DNA of 5,076 nt. Origin: Bacillota bacterium. GTDB lineage: Bacteria > Bacillota > Clostridia > Christensenellales > CAG-138. Where the stretch lies: assembly GCA_023451115.1 (NCBI GenBank), contig JAEXFV010000075.1, positions 1 to 5,076 on the forward strand, in the 5' to 3' direction. The notes beneath the pieces were generated by a model. The model saw only the letters and a program-made list of their open reading frames with translations. It did no database searches and had not been told where the DNA came from. Shown here one piece after another: positions 1 to 5,076 of the stretch (position 1 is its first letter; each line of letters opens with the position of its first letter). Position numbers and translations under genes: made by a program.

Positions 1-148
1 CCGCGACAACGCCCTTTTCCGTCACCAGCAGATTCGGCTTGTTCTCCTCTGCCGCTTGATCTCCCTTTTTCCTATTCTTGGACTTTTTGTCCTCGTTGCC
101 GGAAAAGGGGTAGATCTTTATGATGCCTTTGAGTGTTACCTTTGCCAT
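1..148 (-). CDS. Sugar ABC transporter ATP-binding protein (MsmK/UgpC type), N-terminal fragment
   Basis: The minus strand reads without a stop from an ATG at 148-146 to the left edge, giving 49 codons that begin MAKVTLKGIIKIYPFSG. This matches the opening strand of MsmK/UgpC/MalK-family ATPases, which energise carbohydrate importers from the cytoplasmic face of the membrane. A lysine- and glutamate-rich stretch follows at residues 19-38, then NLLVTEKGVVA at 39-49. That is the arrangement I know from clostridial UgpC-like proteins, where the segment leads into the first core beta strand and then the Walker A loop. Walker A, the signature motif and Walker B would all lie outside the window, so ATPase competence cannot be judged. 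Immediately upstream there is only a weak GGAAA as ribosome binding site, which is unusual for this genome. The usual leader may have been lost when the neighbouring mobile debris arrived. Partner permease and binding-protein genes are not visible. The family call is from recall and is fairly confident; the substrate is unknown. Confidence 0.8.
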   Translation of the reverse strand, partial: MAKVTLKGIIKIYPFSGNEDKKSKNRKKGDQAAEENKPNLLVTEKGVVA

Positions 149-440
149 GTGTTTCCGGCTCTGGTGGGCACGAACTTCATCATCTGCCCACCTCGCTTCC
201 GCCCGCATACGTGACGGATGCATTACGACAGGTCTCCACGCTGCCGCACCGCGAGCCTTGCGGTATGTTCTGTACCTCCTTTATTGAGCGTCACCGAACC
301 GATATTGTGGAGTCGGAAAGGTACGCTTTAATACAGTTAGAATTTGTTTGATTCCGTACCTATTATCGATGTCCTAAAAAAATCCGTGGCCCAGGCCAGC
401 CTCTCTGCCGCTTACGCGGCATTCACCTTCTCGGCATACT
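149..440. other. Unassigned non-coding stretch, possible mobile-element relic
   Basis: I could not assign a gene here on either strand. The open frame on the plus strand (133-351) overlaps the ATPase start on the other strand, has no ribosome binding site and resembles no family I recognise. The stretch is dense in short inverted repeats: 163-192; ACCGC/GCGGT at 248-264 around seven bases; and TGCCGC/GCGGCA at 406-421 around four bases. It also holds a strong Shine-Dalgarno-like AAAGGAGGT on the minus strand (274-282) with no ATG, GTG or TTG at a suitable distance. An A7 run lies at 376-382. It abuts an IS3 transposase remnant on its right, so it may be further insertion debris or an old leader. 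No IS3 OrfA-like protein can be read in any frame. Confidence 0.35.
163..192. repeat. Perfect 8-bp inverted repeat (hairpin) just upstream of the ABC ATPase start
   Basis: GGTGGGCA at 163-170 pairs perfectly with TGCCCACC at 185-192 around a 14-base loop. Its near edge is 14 bases from the ATPase ATG, so in an mRNA made leftward it would lie in the 5' leader. No T-run follows on either strand, so it is not a standard intrinsic terminator. It may be a leader structure, or a leftover from the end of a mobile element. Only the pairing itself is seen directly. Confidence 0.5.
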
Positions 441-930
441 TTACAAACCATAGAGGACAAGTATCAGTACATTCTTACTGACCGGTCGGGAGTCTCTGTG
501 GATAAGCTGTGCCGATTGCTCGAAATCTCCCGAAGCGGGTACTATGCTTGTATCAACCGCCGTCCCAGCAATCGGGAATTGAGCAATCAATGAGAAGTAT
601 CCCGCTATGGGCTTAAACAGCCTGTTTCATCTCCTTCGTCAGCAGGGAATCATCTGTGGGCGCGGCCGTGTTCATCGGCTGATGAAAAGGGCAAACATCC
701 ACTCTGTGAGAAAGAAAGTGTATCATGCTACCACCAACTCCAACCACAGCTGTCCTATCGCGCCGAACCTTTTACAACGACAGTTCCACGTAGCACAACC
801 CGGTAAGTCCTGGGTGGGAGACATCACCTACATCCCCACCAACGAAGGATGGCTCTATCTGGCGATTGTAAAGGATCTATGTACCAAGCAAATTGTCGGA
901 TATGCCTTCTCTGACCGTATTGACACAAAT
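441..930 (+). pseudogene. IS3-family transposase OrfB, frameshifted and truncated at both ends
   Basis: Two pieces of one OrfB are readable. The first, in the frame of 441-593, reads TIEDKYQYILTDRSG and then a helix-turn-helix-like stretch ending EISRSGYYA, typical of the start of IS3 OrfB, and stops at TGA 591-593. The second is shifted by one base and runs from 592: EKYPAMGLNSLFHLL, GRGRVHRLMKRANIHSVRKK (the HTH_21 region), then SWVGDITYIPT and LYLAIVKDLCTKQIVGYAFSDRIDT. The first catalytic aspartate of the DDE triad is the D of VGDITY (820-822). The second aspartate and the glutamate should lie about 60 and 95 residues further on but are absent, because similarity ends near 930 within RIDT. 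At the internal break about a dozen residues usual between the two parts are missing, so a small deletion is more likely than a one-base slip. OrfA and terminal inverted repeats are not seen. The element cannot encode an active transposase. Confidence 0.9.
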
Positions 931-948
931 TTGGGAATAGCTCAAAAG

Positions 949-954
949 AAGGAG
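949..954 (+). promoter_or_regulatory. Ribosome binding site that fixes a GTG start
   Basis: AAGGAG lies eight bases before the GTG at 963. No comparable site precedes the internal ATG codons at 1002 and 1008, and those starts would remove the first CxxC zinc ligands. The site therefore decides the start of the zinc-ribbon gene. It lies only about 20 bases beyond the last recognisable transposase sequence. Confidence 0.8.
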
Positions 955-962
955 AAAGTATA

Positions 963-1238
963 GTGGAGTACACAAATAAAACATTTTGCCAAAGTTGCGG
1001 CATGCCCATGGGAAATAACAAGGAATTATATGGAACTGAAGCAGATGGAAAAAAGAGCAATGATTACTGCAAATATTGCTATGAAAACGGCGCCTTCCAC
1101 TTCCATGGCAGTATGGAGGAAATGATTGAAATTTGTATTCCCCACATGCTGGAGCATAATCCGGGCATGACCAAAGAGCAGGCACAGCAAATGATGTCAA
1201 CGTTCCTCCCCGCTTTAAAACGTTGGAAAAACAGCTAA
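963..1238 (+). CDS. Small zinc-ribbon protein (putative zinc ribbon, PF12674-like)
   Basis: This is a 91-residue cytoplasmic protein starting at GTG. Two CxxC knuckles, C9-C12 (CQSCGMPM) and C36-C39 (YCKYCYENG), would bind one zinc ion. The C-terminal half carries the conserved helical tail MEEMIEICIPHMLEH, then MTKEQAQQMMSTFLPALKRWK. This order is what I know for the 'putative zinc ribbon' family of anaerobic bacteria and archaea, whose function is unknown. The length of 80-95 residues is normal and all four cysteines are present, so the gene looks intact. There is no signal peptide or membrane segment. Its GTG overlaps by one base the TAG that ends the reading frame running out of the transposase remnant. 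Its original upstream region has therefore probably been replaced by insertion debris, and no clear promoter is visible. A strong terminator follows, so it appears to be transcribed alone or from a promoter further left. No partner is evident. Confidence 0.88.
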   Translation: MEYTNKTFCQSCGMPMGNNKELYGTEADGKKSNDYCKYCYENGAFHFHGSMEEMIEICIPHMLEHNPGMTKEQAQQMMSTFLPALKRWKNS

Positions 1239-1253
1239 CTGAATAAAATATGG

Positions 1254-1298
1254 TATGGCGTTTTCAATCGCAGGATGGAAAACGCCATATTTTTATTT
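1254..1298 (+). terminator. Intrinsic terminator of the zinc-ribbon gene
   Basis: A perfect 12-bp stem, TATGGCGTTTTC (1254-1265) with GAAAACGCCATA (1278-1289), encloses a 12-base loop and is followed at once by TTTTTATTT (1290-1298). It starts 15 bases after the stop codon. It isolates the zinc-ribbon gene from the dehydrogenase downstream, so the latter needs its own promoter. Confidence 0.9.
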
Positions 1299-1354
1299 GA
1301 TATTTCCCCAGTTTTGTGTCAAACGTCCATCTTCAACTTTACTTTGCATATTTT

Positions 1355-1372
1355 ATGATTTAAAATTAACAA
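1355..1372. promoter_or_regulatory. Possible Rex-type redox operator, one good half-site
   Basis: TTAACAA at 1366-1372 equals the right half of the Firmicutes Rex operator (TTGTTAA-N4-TTAACAA). The facing half at 1355-1361 is ATGATTT, matching only three of seven positions. It sits inside the candidate promoter of an NAD-type alcohol dehydrogenase, a class of gene that Rex often represses when NADH is low. In AT-rich DNA a single half-site can arise by chance, so this is only a candidate. Confidence 0.25.
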
Positions 1373-1386
1373 TAATAGGGTATTAT
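1359..1386 (+). promoter_or_regulatory. Candidate promoter of the alcohol dehydrogenase
   Basis: A promoter must lie between the terminator and the start at 1422. The best -10 candidate is TATTAT at 1381-1386. Sixteen bases before it is a weak -35, TTTAAA (1359-1364). The surrounding 60 bases are strongly AT-rich. An alternative -35, TTGCAT at 1344-1349, lacks a good -10 at the right distance. The position is plausible but the boxes are not strong. Confidence 0.35.
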
Positions 1387-1421
1387 CTAAATCTGTAAAA
1401 CGATGCAAAGGAGAAATCACT

Positions 1422-2567
1422 ATGGCAAATCGTATCATGCTCAACCAAACTTCCTATCACGGCACAGGCGCGATTGCTGAAATCGTCAATGAGGCGAATG
1501 CACATGGTTTTCAAAAAGCATTTGTGTGCACAGATCCTGATTTGATTAAGTTCAAGGTGTCCACCAAAGTCACCGATCTCCTGGAACAGGCGGGTTTACG
1601 CTATGAAGTCTATTCCGATATCAAAGCCAACCCCACCATTTCCAACGTACAACACGGTGTGGAGGCTTTCCGCGCTGCGGGGGCGGACTATATCATCGCC
1701 ATTGGTGGCGGCTCTTCTATGGATACCGCAAAAGCCATTGGCATTATCATTGCCAACCCTGAATTTGAAGATGTGCGCAGTTTGGAAGGCGTTGCACCTA
1801 CAAAAAAGCCCTGCGTTCCCATTCTTGCTGTGCCTACCACTGCCGGAACCGCCGCGGAAGTAACCATCAATTATGTCATTACCGATGTGGAGCGCAAACG
1901 AAAGTTTGTGTGTGTTGATCCTCACGACATGCCTATCGTTGCCATTGTGGATCCGGATATGATGGCCTCTATGCCCAAAGGGCTTACGGCCTCCACCGGC
2001 ATGGACGCCTTAACCCATGCCATTGAGGGCTACACTACCAAAGCAGCCTGGGAAATGACGGATATGTTCCATCTCAAGGCCATTGAAATCATCGCCAAAT
2101 CTTTGCGTGGGGCCGTGCAAAACACTCCGGAAGGCCGGGAAGGCATGGCTTTGGGCCAATATATTGCCGGCATGGGCTTTTCCAACGTAGGATTGGGCAT
2201 CGCCCACTCTATGGCGCATACCCTGGGAGCGGTGTATGACACCCCTCATGGAGTTGCCTGCGCCATGATGCTCCCCATTGTTATGGAGTATAACGCGGAA
2301 TATACTGGGGAAAAATACCGGGAAATCGCCCGAGCAATGGGTGTTTCCAACGTAGAAGCCATGAGCCAGGAAGAATACCGCACAGCAGCGGTAGACGCTG
2401 TGCGCAAGCTATCTCAGGACGTGGGCATTCCCGCAAAACTGGAAGCCCTTAAAGAAGAGGATTTGCAGTTCCTTGCCGAATCCGCTTTTGCTGACGCCTG
2501 CTGCCCAGGTAACCCCAAAGATACCAATGTGGAAGACTTAAAAGCCTTGTTCCGTAAGTTAATGTAG
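1422..2567 (+). CDS. fucO: Iron-dependent alcohol dehydrogenase, lactaldehyde reductase (FucO-like)
   Basis: This 381-residue group III (Fe-ADH) enzyme probably reduces lactaldehyde to 1,2-propanediol with NADH, or oxidises small alcohols in reverse, in the cytoplasm. It is collinear with E. coli FucO (about 382 residues) from the opening ANRIMLNQT through NPEFEDVRSLEG, TTAGTAAEVTINYVIT, KFVCVDPHD, MGFSNVGLG and YNAEYTGEKYR. The nucleotide loop GGGS is at 95-98. The expected iron ligands are all present: D195, H199, H262 and H276. H266 matches the conserved active-site histidine. D38 sits where E. coli has Asp39, a residue known to favour NAD over NADP. The ATG has a strong AAAGGAG (1407-1413) eight bases upstream. 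The gene stands alone between two terminators, without fucose or rhamnose genes in view, so the physiological substrate is inferred from similarity. A general fermentative alcohol or propanediol dehydrogenase is the alternative. Confidence 0.93.
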   Translation: MANRIMLNQTSYHGTGAIAEIVNEANAHGFQKAFVCTDPDLIKFKVSTKVTDLLEQAGLRYEVYSDIKANPTISNVQHGVEAFRAAGADYIIAIGGGSSMDTAKAIGIIIANPEFEDVRSLEGVAPTKKPCVPILAVPTTAGTAAEVTINYVITDVERKRKFVCVDPHDMPIVAIVDPDMMASMPKGLTASTGMDALTHAIEGYTTKAAWEMTDMFHLKAIEIIAKSLRGAVQNTPEGREGMALGQYIAGMGFSNVGLGIAHSMAHTLGAVYDTPHGVACAMMLPIVMEYNAEYTGEKYREIARAMGVSNVEAMSQEEYRTAAVDAVRKLSQDVGIPAKLEALKEEDLQFLAESAFADACCPGNPKDTNVEDLKALFRKLM

Positions 2568-2568
2568 G

Positions 2569-2630
2569 ATAGCTTTCTATCATATTAGCGCCCTGCAGTT
2601 AATTGCAGGGCGCTAATGCTATGCTTTTTA
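2569..2630. terminator. Long hairpin terminator between converging genes
   Basis: ATTAGCGCCCTGCA (2584-2597) pairs perfectly with TGCAGGGCGCTAAT (2604-2617), a 14-bp stem with a six-base loop. ATAGC (2569-2573) could add an outer stem with GCTAT (2618-2622) past a bulge. On the plus strand CTTTTT (2624-2629) follows, so it should stop transcription of the dehydrogenase. On the minus strand no T-run follows the stem, so termination of the acetyltransferase message is less certain, though the stable hairpin would protect its 3' end. The T-run overlaps the acetyltransferase stop codon. Confidence 0.8.
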
Positions 2631-3143
2631 TTCAGGCAGGGCAATCTCCATTTCAATGCAGCCCCACGTTTCTCCCATTATACAATAATGGATGGTATCC
2701 ATATTCGGGATGGGCGTAAACCCTACGGACAGGTAACATTCCAGAGCTGGGCGGTTATTCTCAAAGACGCCCAGCGTCACCTTTTTAGCACCTAGCCGCT
2801 GGAATGTGTATACAAGCCCTTTTTTCAACATTTCCTTCCCCATTCCGCAGCCTCGCAGCGCATCGTTTACAATAACAAAGCCAAACCGCAGCACATGATT
2901 TTCCTGGTTCACCGTGCGAATCATAAAATGCCCCACAATCCCCTTATCAGGGTGCACCGCCGTAATAGGCCAAAAGCGCTCCCCTCTTCGTGCCATTTCA
3001 TCATAATATTGCTGAAATATAGTCTCATCAATCGGGTATTTTGCAAACCGGTCTGCACACCATTGGCGGAAGGCATATTCTCCTTTGGTCCAGCGCAAAA
3101 TCTCCCGCGCATCTTCGGCCTGGTATGATCGAAGTTCCAACAT
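2628..3143 (-). CDS. GNAT-family N-acetyltransferase
   Basis: This 171-residue protein transfers an acetyl group from acetyl-CoA to an amine; the substrate is unknown. The GNAT fold is recognisable from beta strands around GIVGHFMIRT (68-77) and LRFGFVIVN (85-93). The pyrophosphate-binding motif A follows as RGCGMG (97-102), matching R/QxxGxG. Motif B is typical too: KVTLGVFENNRPALECYLSVGF (121-142), with the conserved N, A, Y and GF. Length is normal for the family and there is no membrane or signal segment. I start it at ATG 3143, which has GGAGG eight bases upstream, rather than at the in-frame TTG at 3158, whose codons overlap that ribosome binding site. It begins 21 bases after the helicase stop on the same strand, so the two are very probably co-transcribed. 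Nothing in its sequence links it to DNA repair; RimJ/RimL-like or small-molecule acetylation are both open. Confidence 0.88.
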   Translation of the reverse strand: MLELRSYQAEDAREILRWTKGEYAFRQWCADRFAKYPIDETIFQQYYDEMARRGERFWPITAVHPDKGIVGHFMIRTVNQENHVLRFGFVIVNDALRGCGMGKEMLKKGLVYTFQRLGAKKVTLGVFENNRPALECYLSVGFTPIPNMDTIHYCIMGETWGCIEMEIALPE

Positions 3144-3151
3144 TACCCTTT

Positions 3152-3156
3152 CCTCC
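3152..3156 (-). promoter_or_regulatory. Ribosome binding site that fixes the acetyltransferase start
   Basis: On the minus strand GGAGG (complement of CCTCC at 3152-3156) lies eight bases before ATG 3143. A longer in-frame start at TTG 3158 would place this site inside the coding region and has no such sequence before it. The site sits in the 21-base gap after the helicase stop, consistent with one message. Confidence 0.8.
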
Positions 3157-3164
3157 AAATTTAT

Positions 3165-5076
3165 TCAAAATAAAGTCAGCTGTTTTCCCTGTGGCAGCGG
3201 CTTGCCCTCCGCTGCCTTCTGCTTTTGCAGCGTTTGAGCTGGAATATCCAATAAAAACTGGGACGGTTCCTGGGCGTAACTCAAAATCAGTTCCTCCCGT
3301 GCCCTGGTCATGCCAACATAGAGCAATCTGCGCTCCTCCTGCACATCGCTAGAATAATTGGAAGATTCCAATGGCAGAACCCCTTTGCTAACGCCAGCTA
3401 AAAATACCACCGGAAACTCCAATCCTTTCGCACTGTGTAATGTCATGATCTTTACTGCCCCAGAAGCATACTGCTTTCCAGAAATGCGGAATAAATCGCC
3501 TTCTTCTCCGTAGAGCACAGCATTTAAAAATGCAGGCATGTCGCTATAAAACACTGCTATATTTCTCAACTGCTCCAGCGCAGCGCACGGCTCGTGTTCC
3601 CCAATCCAGCGCGTTATGATTTGATAGGGCTTTTCTTTTTGTATCAGCGGCAGATAGGTTCCCACTGCGCCCAACCATCTCTCTGCCAAAGGCATCCCAG
3701 GAATACACTTCTCCTTTAGCTTTTGTATATCCCATTCTGCTATTTCCCGGCAAAGGTGCTCCACCTGGTCAATATCACTTACAGAAAAATGCCAGCATAG
3801 CGCCAGGCTAAGCCGAAGAGAGCGAATTTCTCTAACATCCTGCAAAGCATGAAAAAAGGCAACGCACCCACGCGCCGCATCCTCCATCAGGAAATCTTCC
3901 CGCCCTGTTACAATGCAGGGAATGTCATCGTGCCGAAGGCATTTTTCAATCAACGCCCCCTGCCGGTGCGTGCGGCAAAGCACTGCGATCTCGGAAAAGG
4001 AGCGGAGTTTTTCCACCTCACGATCCCCTTTTGCCTGCAGCATATCCATACCACCCGCCATACGGCTGATCTCCTTGGCAATAAAAACAGCTTCAGAAAA
4101 ATCGTTAACAGCGCTGACCAAACGCACTGGTTCTCCCTGTAGGCATTGTGGCAGCAATACCCGTTCCTCTCCTGGATTTTGCGAGATTGCCGGCAGGGCG
4201 CTGCTTAATATCTGAGGCGTAGAACGATAGTTTTCAACCAGCCGCAGCTCCAGCAACCCCGGGTACTCCCTTTTCAGCCGTTCAAAGCAACGGCTGTCCC
4301 CTCCCCGGAAGCCATAAATCCCCTGGTCTGGATCGCCGATAACAAACAGGCTTTTTCCCCCTGCACTCCATTGCATCATCAGGCGGTACTGGATGTCATT
4401 GGTATCTTGAAATTCATCAATTAATAAATGGGTAAATTGCTGCCTGCTTTGTTGCCCTTTTTCCAACGCTTTGAGCAGCAGGTCATCAAAATCCAGCACG
4501 CCTTCCAGCTCCAATGCATCGCAATATGCCCGGCATGCCTGCTGCATTGCCTGGCTTTGCTCCTGCACAAGGCCGTTTTTCATTTTTGAAACCGCCTGCA
4601 ATAACTTCCTGGGAGAAATCCGGGGCTCTCCAGCGTCAATCACCCGGCGGGCAATCTCCAACGCTTCCGTCTCCCCCAGTAAATTTACCCCGTCTAACAG
4701 TTGCAGGCAAATGCTGTGAAATGTACCCACCGTAATCCCTCGCAGGGCTTGTTTTCCTCCAAGTTGCTGCTCCAGGCGCAAACGGATTTCATCTGCAGCC
4801 TGGTTTGTAAAGGTAACGGCCGTGATCTGTGATGGACTTACTTTACCTACTTGAAGCAAATGCAATATGCGTGCGATGAGCGTTTTGGTTTTTCCTGTAC
4901 CTGGCCCAGCAATAACAGCAACCACCGGTTCAGTAGCCGTAGCCGCTTCCAGCTGCTTTGGATTTAGCGCCCCGGAATGAGCATCGGCTTTGCTCTCGGC
5001 CTGGTTATTTTGTTCCGCTGCAGGTTCCTGTTTCTCCTTCTTCTTTCCTTTCTTTTGTTTATTCGGCTTCTTTTCT
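3165..5076 (-). CDS. UvrD/PcrA-type superfamily 1 DNA helicase, 5' end outside the window
   Basis: The frame is open to the right edge, with 636 residues visible. A GTG at 4925 falls inside the conserved strand before Walker A, so it is not the true start. Visible residues 1-35 are a charged, lysine-rich linker. Then come the Q-motif-like LNPKQLEAAT (37-46) and the full SF1A set: Walker A AGPGTGKT (56-63), Ia TFTNQAADEI, Ib GTFHS (117-121), II DEFQDT (220-225), III GDPDQGIYGFRGG (247-259), IV ENYRST, V MTLHSAKGLEFPVVF (544-558) and VI RRLLYVGMTRAREE (582-595). It should unwind DNA 3' to 5' using ATP in repair. The helicase part is about 100 residues shorter than PcrA, chiefly in the second half, and ends in QLTLF, which resembles a beta-clamp-binding peptide. 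A linker placed before the helicase fits proteins in which a PHP/endonuclease Q-like domain is joined to a UvrD-type helicase, but that part is not visible. The next gene on the strand is the acetyltransferase. Confidence 0.92.
   Translation of the reverse strand, partial: EKKPNKQKKGKKKEKQEPAAEQNNQAESKADAHSGALNPKQLEAATATEPVVAVIAGPGTGKTKTLIARILHLLQVGKVSPSQITAVTFTNQAADEIRLRLEQQLGGKQALRGITVGTFHSICLQLLDGVNLLGETEALEIARRVIDAGEPRISPRKLLQAVSKMKNGLVQEQSQAMQQACRAYCDALELEGVLDFDDLLLKALEKGQQSRQQFTHLLIDEFQDTNDIQYRLMMQWSAGGKSLFVIGDPDQGIYGFRGGDSRCFERLKREYPGLLELRLVENYRSTPQILSSALPAISQNPGEERVLLPQCLQGEPVRLVSAVNDFSEAVFIAKEISRMAGGMDMLQAKGDREVEKLRSFSEIAVLCRTHRQGALIEKCLRHDDIPCIVTGREDFLMEDAARGCVAFFHALQDVREIRSLRLSLALCWHFSVSDIDQVEHLCREIAEWDIQKLKEKCIPGMPLAERWLGAVGTYLPLIQKEKPYQIITRWIGEHEPCAALEQLRNIAVFYSDMPAFLNAVLYGEEGDLFRISGKQYASGAVKIMTLHSAKGLEFPVVFLAGVSKGVLPLESSNYSSDVQEERRLLYVGMTRAREELILSYAQEPSQFLLDIPAQTLQKQKAAEGKPLPQGKQLTLF

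Noticed and set aside
133..351. A 72-codon open frame on the plus strand
   Set aside because: It overlaps the start of the ABC ATPase on the other strand, has no ribosome binding site, and its product resembles no family I know.
376..382. An A7 run that could be the programmed frameshift site of an IS3 element, with small hairpins after it
   Set aside because: The frame leading into it does not read as an OrfA, and the first OrfB-like residues appear only about 60 bases later.
920..940. TTGACA at 920-925 as a -35 box for the zinc-ribbon gene
   Set aside because: It lies in transposase coding sequence, has no acceptable -10 at 16-18 bases, and that position would fall on the ribosome binding site.
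1603..2249. Several open frames of 60-109 codons within the dehydrogenase, in other frames on both strands
   Set aside because: They are shadows of a well-conserved gene, with no ribosome binding sites and no recognisable products.
3144..3158. A longer acetyltransferase starting at TTG 3158
   Set aside because: The ribosome binding site GGAGG would then be inside the coding region, and the ATG at 3143 has ideal spacing.
3849..4735. Plus-strand open frames opposite the helicase
   Set aside because: They lie wholly antisense to a protein with all SF1 motifs and show no independent coding signal.
4923..4925. GTG at 4925 as the helicase start
   Set aside because: It falls in the conserved strand just before Walker A; the conserved LNPKQLEA region lies upstream in the same open frame.

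Overview
This window looks like chromosomal DNA from a low-to-mid GC, Gram-positive anaerobe, most likely a gut-type Clostridia (Oscillospiraceae- or Lachnospiraceae-like). The reasons are strong AAGGAG/GGAGG ribosome binding sites, an MsmK/UgpC-type ATPase with the charged N-terminal insertion common in Clostridia, a small zinc-ribbon protein seen mainly in Firmicutes and other anaerobes, and the general protein signatures. This placement comes from reading the sequence; no database search was possible.

Layout from left to right: (a) 1-148, minus strand, the first 49 codons of a sugar ABC-transporter ATPase that runs off the left edge. (b) About 149-440, unassigned DNA containing several short hairpins and a leftward Shine-Dalgarno-like sequence, possibly a relic of a mobile element. 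(c) About 441-930, a dead IS3-family OrfB transposase, with a broken frame and both ends missing. (d) 963-1238, a small four-cysteine zinc-ribbon protein with a GTG start, followed by a strong intrinsic terminator. (e) 1422-2567, an iron-dependent group III alcohol dehydrogenase very like FucO (lactaldehyde reductase), with a possible Rex half-site in its leader and a long hairpin after it. (f) On the minus strand, a two-gene unit converges on that hairpin: a UvrD/PcrA-type helicase (3165 to the right edge, 5' end outside the window) and, 21 bases after its stop, a GNAT acetyltransferase (2628-3143).

The genes do not form one pathway. The left third is a patched region where insertion-sequence debris lies between a sugar-transport ATPase and the zinc-ribbon gene. 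The middle is a single-gene metabolic unit. The right is a DNA-processing operon that continues beyond the window.

The most notable points are in the helicase. Its frame stays open to the edge through a lysine-rich linker, which suggests a larger multidomain protein, and it ends in QLTLF, which resembles a sliding-clamp-binding motif. I found no CRISPR array, tRNA, rRNA or clear defence system. The window does not, on its own, show a new biological system.
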